This document shows, in pieces, positions 37,777 through 42,906 of a stretch of DNA of 42,906 bases (position 1 is the stretch's first letter; every line of letters begins with the position of its first letter). A program made the translations under genes and the position numbers. The notes beneath the pieces are model-generated. The model was not told where the DNA came from and searched no databases. It saw only the letters and a program-made list of their open reading frames with translations. The DNA is from Syntrophorhabdales bacterium (GTDB lineage: Bacteria > Desulfobacterota > Syntrophorhabdia > Syntrophorhabdales > Syntrophorhabdaceae): positions 1 to 42,906 of the forward strand of contig JAGPMK010000012.1 of the NCBI GenBank assembly GCA_018052995.1, in the 5' to 3' direction.

Positions 37777-38967
37777 TTACCCCTTTTTTATATATCGTTT
37801 TCCAATGTTTTTGAAACCATCTGCTGCCCTTGCAATCTTATCAAAAGGGACACAGTATGCTATTCTGAAATATCCTGGCTTACCAAAACCCCTCCCAGGG
37901 ACAACGAGGATCCTCTCCTCCTCCTGCATAATCTTTACAAATTTTAGTTCGTCCTTCATGGGAGACTTGGGGAATGCATAGAATGCGCCCCTGGGCTTTA
38001 CACATTCAAAGCCTGCCTCAATAAGGGTGTTGTATATAAAATCCCTCTTTTGCTGATAATCCATTATATCTACTGAGTTTCTCTGAAACTTTCCTATGAC
38101 CCTCTGAAAAAGGGCGGGGGCATTCACAAAACCAAGCGCCCTACTGGAGAACATAAGGGCTGTTACCAAAGACCCTGCCTCCTTTATCTTTGGGGATATG
38201 GCTATATAGCCTATCCTCTCACCGGGGAGGGCAAGGTCCTTTGAGTGGGATGTGGCAGAGATGACAAGGTCATATATCTTGAAGATATTGGGTAGTTTTA
38301 TATTATCGAAGACAAGTTTTCTGTATGCATCATCTGAGATTATATATATCTTCTGTCCTCTTTTTCTGTATTCTGATAAAAGAGATGCCAGTTCCCTGAG
38401 CCTTTCCTCTTCATATACAACGCCTGTAGGGTTGTTTGGACTATTGATGAGTATTGCCTTAGTCTTGGGTGTAATGGTAGAGTTTATTTTTTCAATATCG
38501 AGCTGAAAGTCTTCATCGGTGCTGGCGAGTCTTATTACGCCACCATGACTCTCTATATAGTATCTGTATTCCATAAAATATGGTGTAGGCACAATAACCT
38601 CATCACCAGGATTGAGCATACTCTTGAGGAGGATATTAATGCCTCCCGCACTGCCTGCTGTCATATAAACATGGTCAGATGTAAAAGGCATGTTGTAGAA
38701 ATCTTTAAGATATACCGCTATCTCCTCCCTCACCTCCTCATAGCCATTATTGGGCATATACCTGTGCATGCCAGGAACTGGGTCATTAAGGGTATCAATA
38801 ATCGTTCTGATTAATTGTTCTGGTGGCTCTATAAATGGATTTCCAAGTGAAAAATCAAAGACATTCATGTCCCCATGGATCTTCTTCATATTGATGCCCT
38901 CTTCAAACATCTTTCTTATCCACCCCGTCTCCTCCATCTGTTTTTTAATACTCTCTGATACTAACAT
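37777..38967 (-). CDS. Class I/II PLP aminotransferase, copy 1 of tandem pair
   Basis: The protein has 396 residues, and its start and core closely parallel its downstream neighbour: WIRKMFEEGINMKKIHGD, VFDFSLGNPFIEPP, GSAGGINILLKSMLNPGDEV, INSPNNPTGVVYEEERL, SHSKDLALPGERIGYI (PLP Lys). The pair arose by tandem duplication and then diverged, especially in the last 60 residues, suggesting different substrates. Start ATG with AAGGAGGA. Two terminator hairpins stand in its leader just before the ribosome binding site. DapL activity was considered for the lysine pathway but its typical N-terminus is not seen. Confidence 0.92.
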   Translation of the reverse strand: MLVSESIKKQMEETGWIRKMFEEGINMKKIHGDMNVFDFSLGNPFIEPPEQLIRTIIDTLNDPVPGMHRYMPNNGYEEVREEIAVYLKDFYNMPFTSDHVYMTAGSAGGINILLKSMLNPGDEVIVPTPYFMEYRYYIESHGGVIRLASTDEDFQLDIEKINSTITPKTKAILINSPNNPTGVVYEEERLRELASLLSEYRKRGQKIYIISDDAYRKLVFDNIKLPNIFKIYDLVISATSHSKDLALPGERIGYIAISPKIKEAGSLVTALMFSSRALGFVNAPALFQRVIGKFQRNSVDIMDYQQKRDFIYNTLIEAGFECVKPRGAFYAFPKSPMKDELKFVKIMQEEERILVVPGRGFGKPGYFRIAYCVPFDKIARAADGFKNIGKRYIKKG

Positions 38968-38985
38968 CTATCCTCCTTATATATT

Positions 38986-39018
38986 AAAAAAGCCATGAAG
39001 GTTTCCCTCCATGGCTTT
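38986..39018 (-). terminator. Promoter-proximal terminator hairpin, distal copy
   Basis: On the minus strand AAAGCCATG and CATGGCTTT form nine pairs, extended inward by AGG/CCT after a mismatch, and six U follow at 38991-38986. It ends seven bases before the ribosome binding site of the aminotransferase operon, so the operon's transcripts must traverse it. Confidence 0.75.
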
Positions 39019-39024
39019 AAAATT

Positions 39025-39056
39025 AAAAAAGCCATGGGGTTTGCACCCATGGCCCT
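39025..39056 (-). terminator. Promoter-proximal terminator hairpin, proximal copy
   Basis: GCCATGGG (39053-39046) and CCCATGGC (39038-39031) form eight perfect pairs on the minus strand with loop TGCAAAC and six U after it. The 15-base stretch CATGGCTTTTTTAAT is shared with the other hairpin, so the two are a duplication. Confidence 0.75.
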
Positions 39057-39088
39057 TGCTTGTTCAAAGCAAACGTATGCCTGGGTGC
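39031..39088 (-). promoter_or_regulatory. Candidate attenuator or riboswitch-like leader of the aminotransferase operon
   Basis: GCACCC (plus-strand GGGTGC at 39083-39088) and GTTTGC (plus-strand GCAAAC at 39069-39074) lie upstream in the leader and are each complementary to parts of the first terminator's arm and loop (plus-strand 39039-39048). Pairing would undo that hairpin, the logic of attenuation. TTGCTT/AAGCAA also pair at 39056-39072. A possible leader ORF of 29 codons runs from 39050 to 38961 on the minus strand and overlaps the gene start. No known riboswitch class was recognised. Confidence 0.45.
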
Positions 39089-39264
39089 GGGCAAATAAAA
39101 TAAAAGTAAAAAAAGCCTAAAAATATTGACTTATCTACCATGATTATAAATTTTAGGCAAAGAAACGATATTTGTCAAGAAAATAATATTGATTGCCATC
39201 TAAAATTCAAAAGTGCACACTTAATCTTTATGGTTTTTTATAAACTATATAAAGCCGTCGCCAA

Positions 39265-39372
39265 CTTTGTGGGAATGTGGGAAAGCCATAGGCCTTTCCA
39301 AGTCATTGTGGGAACTATGGTAAAGTTATAAGACTTTTCCATGCATTCCACAATGACGGCATTTCCACAAAG
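39265..39372. repeat. MITE-like element with nested inverted repeats
   Basis: CTTTGTGGGAATG (39265-39277) and CATTTCCACAAAG (39360-39372) are inverted repeats with one mismatch in thirteen. Inside, CATTGTGGGAA near 39304 mirrors TTCCACAATG near 39346, and CCATAG mirrors CTATGG. The 108-base element has no coding frame of its own. A small palindromic transposon derivative or a structured RNA are both possible. Confidence 0.45.
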
Positions 39373-39374
39373 CC

Positions 39375-39569
39375 TCTTTTAAAGGATATACATGGTCTAA
39401 AACTCTAAAGGAGGACGGGCTCGTTGAAATCAGATTCTGGTGTGAGGGTAAGTCAATCGATGTTCAGAAAGTCAAAAGCGACTCAAAAGGTGTGCGCTTT
39501 TCAAGTTTAGATAGCAGATTGAATAACATGGTATGTTCCTGCAATGCAATTATTGCTCCACTAGCTTAA
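39375..39569 (+). pseudogene. Possible gene remnant without start
   Basis: A frame open from 39357 to a TAA at 39567-39569 reads naturally (KASFKGYTWSKTLKEDGLVE, then EIRFWCEGKSIDVQKV, GVRFSSLDSRL), with no ATG/GTG/TTG near its beginning. It abuts the MITE-like element, which may have cut it. I do not recognise the family. AAAAGCG/CGCTTTT also pair inside it. Confidence 0.25.
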
Positions 39570-39590
39570 TTATCTACTATGGTTAAATTT

Positions 39591-40547
39591 TTAAAGATGA
39601 AACTCTATGATGTCGCCATCTTCAAGGATAAAATCCCTACTTACCATCATCCCGTCGAGTTTGCCTTTTCTCCATAACTTTGCATATCTAAGCTTCTCTG
39701 TAAAATCCTTGTGTATCTTGCCAGCACAGTCAAGAAGATTGCTACCCTTTTTAATTACAAATGGCACATCAAGGTCAGGTTTTTTGCCTGGGATCTTAGA
39801 GTAGACCCTTATAATCTCAAGGGCATCATATATAGAGCCCTTAAGCTGGTGGATATTTACATCATCTTTTGCAGAGACAGGAATAACCTTATGTTTTTTA
39901 TCTATCTGGTTTTCAAATTCTTCAAGGTATTTTGCATATTCAACAAGGTCAAGCTTATTTATAACAATAAGCAATCTCTGGGCTGTCTGCTGAAGATAAG
40001 GCATATGGGGCTTGAGTTCCTCCATGATAAGTTCAAACTCTACATCCAATGCCTCTGAAAGTGCCATGGTCACAGCAATGGCATCAGCCTTCCTTGCCAT
40101 ATTGCCAAACCATATACTGGTAGATTCATCGCCTATGGCAGGGGTATCTACAAGCTGAATCTGTATGTCCTCATAGCGCATCATCCTCTGCTGAAGCACC
40201 CTTGTTGTATATGGATAGGCTGCAATATCCAGTGGTTCACCGGAAAGGGCTGAGACAACAGATGATTTCCCTGAGTTGGGAAAGCCAATGAAAAGCACCT
40301 GACCGGCACCGTCTTTTTTTACATTGTATAGGGAATCAGATTTTTTCTGAGTCTGGGGTCTTCTCTCCTTTTCCTCTTTCAGTTTTGAAACCCTTGCTCT
40401 TAGAGAACCTATAAGCTTATCTGTGCCTTTGTGGTGGGGAATAATGGCAAGCATATTCTCTATGATGACTATCTTTTCGTCTATTGTCTTTGCCTGCCTT
40501 AATCTTTTTTCTTCCTCAAAATAATCAGGCGGTAGGTTTGCTGGCAT
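39591..40547 (-). CDS. DRG-like GTPase with C-terminal TGS domain
   Basis: The protein has 318 residues. An N-terminal helical region (1-75) precedes the G domain: G1 GFPNSGKSS, G2 region YPYTTRVLQQ, G3 DTPAIG (DTPG in most Obg proteins), G4 NKLD, G5 SAK. The last 80 residues are a TGS domain (KKGSNLLDCAGKIHKDF, EDGDIIEF). The GKIHKDF and YAKLW pieces match the eukaryotic/archaeal DRG family better than bacterial Obg or YchF. DRG proteins act with the ribosome; the bacterial version has no known role. The gene stands alone, divergent from the FecR gene. Confidence 0.88.
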   Translation of the reverse strand: MPANLPPDYFEEEKRLRQAKTIDEKIVIIENMLAIIPHHKGTDKLIGSLRARVSKLKEEKERRPQTQKKSDSLYNVKKDGAGQVLFIGFPNSGKSSVVSALSGEPLDIAAYPYTTRVLQQRMMRYEDIQIQLVDTPAIGDESTSIWFGNMARKADAIAVTMALSEALDVEFELIMEELKPHMPYLQQTAQRLLIVINKLDLVEYAKYLEEFENQIDKKHKVIPVSAKDDVNIHQLKGSIYDALEIIRVYSKIPGKKPDLDVPFVIKKGSNLLDCAGKIHKDFTEKLRYAKLWRKGKLDGMMVSRDFILEDGDIIEFHL

Positions 40548-40620
40548 AGTCCTAAATTTTATTCAAAATTATCTTTAAAGACAAACAAAAATTACATCGC
40601 CATAATACTTAATAAATAAC

Positions 40621-40649
40621 TTGACAAAATCATCTCACTTTTTTAATTT
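40621..40649 (+). promoter_or_regulatory. Possible promoter of the FecR-domain gene
   Basis: TTGACA (40621-40626) matches the -35 consensus exactly; TAATTT (40644-40649) after 17 bases is a poor -10 (three of six). It lies 36 bases before ATG, in the divergent gap with the DRG-like gene. Confidence 0.35.
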
Positions 40650-40684
40650 ATGGTTAAATAATAATAAAAAGAAGAGGAGGCATT

Positions 40685-41545
40685 ATGAAGATCATTCCTA
40701 TTTTGAGGTATTTTTTCATTTTAATGATTGCCCTCCAGATAGCCTTTCCCCTGCCCATATATGCAGATACAATAGGGAAATTTGCAGAGATCAGGGGAGA
40801 TGTGGCACTGGAAAGGGCAAAGGCACAGCTAAAACCAGGCGTTAATGACCCTGTTCAGACAAAGGACCTTGTTGTAACCGGCAAACAATCAAGGACAAAA
40901 CTGACTTTAACCGATGAGAGCCTTTTGAATATAGGACAGAATTCAAGGGTTGAGATAACAGAGTTTCTCCTTGAGAAGAATAAGAGGCAGAGTATAGTAT
41001 CAATAAAAGCGGGGGCATTGCATACAAAGGTGGAAAAATTTTTAGACCCTAATTCAAAGTTTGAGGTCCACACACCTACAGCAGTTGCGGGGGCAAGGGG
41101 GACCGAATGGCTTACTGTTGTAACAGAGAATCCAGGAACAACCGTCTATGCCATCTCGCAGTCCGTATCTGTATTCAACCCCGCATTTCCTGCACAGGTT
41201 GTCACAGTAAGTGCAGGTAATTTTACAACTGTCCTTGCAGGTGCAATTCCTACAGCCCCAGTGCCGTTCTCTGGGGCAGTGCTTCAGGGGATTATGAACC
41301 AATGGAGTCTGCCTGCTGTTCAGCCTGGTGCAGCGGCAGGTGCTGGTGCAGGTGTAGGTGAGACAGGCGCAGGTGCCGGTGCTGGCGCAGGTGCCGGTGC
41401 GACAGCCGGTGCTGGTGTGGCAGCAGGGGTAGGTGCTGGGACCATAGCAGCTGGTGTTGTTGGCGCAGCAGCAGTTGCAGCAGGCGTATCAGCAGCTGCA
41501 GGCTCAAGCGGTGGCAACGCAGTAGTTACAGTACATCATCATTAA
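40685..41545 (+). CDS. FecR-domain exported protein with Gly/Ala-rich tail
   Basis: The protein has 286 residues. A Sec signal peptide (about 1-27, ending IYA) precedes a FecR domain (about 30-185): IRGDVALERA, DLVVTGKQSRTKLTLTDESL, INIGQNS-like turn, SIKAGALHTKVEKF, FEVHTPTAVAGARGTEW. That domain occurs in periplasmic signalling and surface proteins. From about residue 214 the sequence is nearly all Gly and Ala (AGAGAGVGETGAG, then GVAAGVGAGTIAAGVVG), ending with VHHH. The tail could form a glycine-zipper membrane segment. GAGGAGG precedes the ATG. No FecI-type sigma factor or TonB receptor gene is adjacent, so classical iron signalling is unsupported. Confidence 0.88.
   Translation: MKIIPILRYFFILMIALQIAFPLPIYADTIGKFAEIRGDVALERAKAQLKPGVNDPVQTKDLVVTGKQSRTKLTLTDESLLNIGQNSRVEITEFLLEKNKRQSIVSIKAGALHTKVEKFLDPNSKFEVHTPTAVAGARGTEWLTVVTENPGTTVYAISQSVSVFNPAFPAQVVTVSAGNFTTVLAGAIPTAPVPFSGAVLQGIMNQWSLPAVQPGAAAGAGAGVGETGAGAGAGAGAGATAGAGVAAGVGAGTIAAGVVGAAAVAAGVSAAAGSSGGNAVVTVHHH
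41326..41420 (+). repeat. GGTGC-rich degenerate coding repeat
   Basis: Degenerate six-base units (GCAGGT, GCCGGT, GCTGGT) run through the FecR gene's Gly/Ala tail. Replication slippage could change the tail length. Confidence 0.6.
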
Positions 41546-41576
41546 TAATATAAGGGATATTTAAACACACAAGGTT

Positions 41577-41618
41577 AATTAAAAAGCGGGCTCTTATCGA
41601 TTAGCCCGCTTTTTAATT
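41577..41618. terminator. Strong intrinsic terminator between FecR gene and tRNA-Leu
   Basis: AAAAAGCGGGCT (41581-41592) pairs with AGCCCGCTTTTT (41603-41614); four more A-T pairs extend it to 16 pairs. The loop has ten bases. It has U-runs in both directions, so it can end both the FecR transcript and the tRNA. Confidence 0.85.
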
Positions 41619-41626
41619 TAAGGATT

Positions 41627-41708
41627 TGCGAGAGAGGGGAGTTGAACCCCTACGGTTTTACCCGCTGGATCCTAAGTCCAGTGCGTCTGCCAGTTCCGCC
41701 ACTCTCGC
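41627..41708 (-). tRNA. tRNA-Leu (anticodon UAG)
   Basis: The reverse strand gives an 82-base class II tRNA. The acceptor GCGAGAG (41708-41702) pairs with CTCTCGC (41634-41628), A at 41627 is the discriminator, the anticodon stem is CTGGA/TCCAG with loop CTTAGGA (anticodon TAG), a short variable arm follows, and the T arm is GGGG-TTCAACT-CCCC. CCA is not encoded. Confidence 0.95.
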
Positions 41709-41735
41709 ATATAGTGATTTTACTACACTTTTTCA

Positions 41736-42749
41736 TCATCTGCCAGTAGATTCAGCCTCATTTGTAGTAAAATTGTAGCAATTATCCAGAACAGCAATCC
41801 CGCGCCTTAAGCTCTCGGTGTAATGATGGGCATACCGTGTAGTCATTGTAATTGATTTATGGCCAAGAAGCTTGCTTACGGTATAAATGTCAACCCCATT
41901 TTGAACAAGCCTTGTGGCAAAAGTATGCCTCAGATCATGGAAATGCAAGTTGTCAATGCCTGACCTTCCCTTTGCTTTTGCAAAAGCATCCCGAAGAGAG
42001 CTTAAGGATACGGGGAAGAGCCTTCCGGAAATGTCCATCGCCTTTATGTTTTTTAATGCATTAAAAGCCTCCCCAGACATAGGAACTGTTCGTGCTTCAC
42101 CATTTTTGCCAGGCCTGACAAAGATATTCCTTCCCTTGAAGTCTATATCCATCCAAGTAAGGTTCAAGATTTCCCCGCGGCGCATTCCTGTCTGCAAGGC
42201 GAAAATGATAATTGCCTTCAGCCAATGGGGGGTTGTTGCATTGGCGAGTAGCCTTTGCTCCTCTTCAAGGGTGAGCCACCTATCCCGACGATTTCTATTC
42301 CCGACCGAAAACGAAATGGCACTGACAGGGTTAAAGGTAACCCACTTCCATTCCCTGCAAGCAATGTTAAACATTTTTCGCATCACCGCAAGCTCTTGAT
42401 AAATCGTTGCTGGTTTCGCCTCCCCTTCCCTGTGAAATTTATATTCACTGATTAACTCTGGGGTGATATCAGAAATCTTCAAGCCAGAAAAATATGGAAA
42501 CAGGTTTTTAAGGGAGTATATATCACGGGGCTTTTCGTATTTTGCCATATACTTTGATACCATATCGTCAAAAGCATACTTTTTCGAGCACAAAGTATCA
42601 AAATACCGACCCTCAACAATATCAGTCATTAATTTTGCGAAAATTTTTTCAGCAAGCTTTTTGTTGCCCGTGCCCAACGATTGCTGGTATCTCCTTCCAT
42701 CATACATCAGGTTAAACCACCACGTTTTATTTCTCATATAAAGGCCCAT
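41736..42749 (-). CDS. Tyrosine-type site-specific recombinase (integrase)
   Basis: The protein has 337 residues. The catalytic set is visible: first Arg in ALQTGMRRGEIL, Lys near RPGKNGEART, HDLRHTFATRLVQNG (His-x-x-Arg), GHKSI, and the nucleophile Tyr in TTRYAHHY. The N-terminus carries an arm-binding-like start (MRNKTWWFNLMYDGRRYQQS) and a core-binding helical domain (DDMVSKYMAKYE, EYKFHREGEAK). It is intact. AAAGGAGG stands 12 bases before ATG, so the second Met (42737) may be used. It lies 28 bases from the 5' end of tRNA-Leu, a typical integration target, but on the side opposite to that expected for 3'-end insertion. Confidence 0.93.
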   Translation of the reverse strand: MGLYMRNKTWWFNLMYDGRRYQQSLGTGNKKLAEKIFAKLMTDIVEGRYFDTLCSKKYAFDDMVSKYMAKYEKPRDIYSLKNLFPYFSGLKISDITPELISEYKFHREGEAKPATIYQELAVMRKMFNIACREWKWVTFNPVSAISFSVGNRNRRDRWLTLEEEQRLLANATTPHWLKAIIIFALQTGMRRGEILNLTWMDIDFKGRNIFVRPGKNGEARTVPMSGEAFNALKNIKAMDISGRLFPVSLSSLRDAFAKAKGRSGIDNLHFHDLRHTFATRLVQNGVDIYTVSKLLGHKSITMTTRYAHHYTESLRRGIAVLDNCYNFTTNEAESTGR

Positions 42750-42773
42750 AATTAATTTGTTCCCTCCTTTCTT

Positions 42774-42845
42774 GGGCTCCTGACCTGACGAGTCTATTTA
42801 TTATACCTCCTTTTGGAGCCCTTTTGTATAAAAAAAGGAGGTATA
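42774..42845. repeat. Inverted repeats upstream of the integrase
   Basis: GGGCTCC (42774-42780) mirrors GGAGCCC (42815-42821), and TATACCTCCTTTT (42802-42814) mirrors AAAAGGAGGTATA (42833-42845) exactly. They lie just upstream of the integrase and could be regulator or recombinase arm sites. Beyond them only an unassigned ATG frame at 42871 is seen before the window ends. Confidence 0.5.
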
Positions 42846-42906
42846 GATTTACATACGATTGAGTTGGCGCATGATTTTTGATTCCCCTCTATCCAACTTT
42901 GAATAT

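Noticed and set aside
36593-38967. LL-diaminopimelate aminotransferase (dapL) assignment for one of the tandem aminotransferases
   Set aside because: The characteristic DapL N-terminus is not present; general class I aminotransferase is all the sequence supports.
39140-39331. 63-codon plus-strand ORF covering part of the inverted-repeat element
   Set aside because: No ribosome binding site, AT-rich start, and its end lies inside the inverted-repeat structure, which better explains the sequence.
41320-41517. Minus-strand Pro/Ala-rich frames opposite the FecR tail
   Set aside because: They are antisense images of the Gly/Ala repeat and have no start signals.
40685-41545. FecIR-type iron signalling system
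   Set aside because: No ECF sigma factor or TonB-dependent receptor gene adjoins the FecR-domain gene.
42880-42900. Possible att copy of the tRNA-Leu 3' end near the right edge
   Set aside because: Only CCCCTCT (seven bases) is shared and the orientation is opposite to the tRNA.
42871-42906. Possible gene starting at ATG 42871 and leaving the window
   Set aside because: Only 12 codons are visible and no suitable ribosome binding site is present; AAGGAGG at 42835 is too far away.

Overview
This is a bacterial chromosomal segment, densely packed with mostly housekeeping genes and one integrase at the right edge. By eye it is moderately AT-rich. It favours ATA for Ile and AGG/AGA for Arg, and uses many GTG/TTG starts and 4-base stop/start overlaps. 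The order pgpA-cinA(C)-thpR-recA-alaS and the run argH-lipoprotein-lysA-dapF-dapA-dapB, together with Rex, LIV-type transport and a C-terminal-Cache chemoreceptor, suggest an anaerobic Gram-negative lineage of the Desulfobacterota (Syntrophorhabdus/Syntrophus-like) or Nitrospirota type. That placement is inference from gene order and family resemblance, not from a marker phylogeny.

Layout. 64-4453 (minus): a class III nucleotide cyclase with a zinc-knuckle-like motif, TPR-like repeats and two C-terminal membrane helices, preceded by a methyl-accepting protein whose Cache-like domain is at its cytoplasmic C-terminus. 4715-11964 (plus): the three 5-oxoprolinase subunits pxpA, pxpB and pxpC followed by a complete LIV-type ABC transporter (binding protein, two permeases, two ATPases), which looks like an uptake-and-hydrolysis unit. 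12099-20463 (plus): a hypothetical exported protein, hisA, hisI, pgpA, pncC/cinA-C, thpR, recA, alaS, a Crp/Fnr regulator and mtgA, several with overlapping ends. 20527-21303 (minus): a radical SAM protein. 21631-25833 (plus): a 1400-residue protein ending in PPDK-type ATP-grasp and phosphohistidine domains but lacking the PEP/pyruvate barrel. 25937-27208 (minus): a long GAPDH.

27475-36584 (plus): maf, a YggS-family PLP protein, argH, a lipoprotein with an LptM-like lipobox and Fn3-like repeats, lysA, dapF, dapA, dapB, then rex (with two Rex-box-like repeats upstream), a small membrane protein and bioD. 36593-38967 (minus): two paralogous class I aminotransferases in one operon, whose leader holds two tandem intrinsic terminators and complementary upstream segments (candidate attenuator or riboswitch). 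38968-39590 is the largest unusual intergenic region; it also has a MITE-like inverted-repeat element and a possible gene remnant. 39591-40547 (minus): a DRG-like TGS GTPase. 40685-41545 (plus): a FecR-domain protein with a Gly/Ala-rich tail. Then come a strong terminator, tRNA-Leu(UAG) and a tyrosine integrase with inverted repeats in its promoter region.

No CRISPR array, rRNA, complete insertion sequence or recognisable defence island was seen. The best candidates for undescribed biology are the aminotransferase leader RNA, the barrel-less PPDK-like protein, the zinc-knuckle cyclase, and the pxp-LIV coupling.
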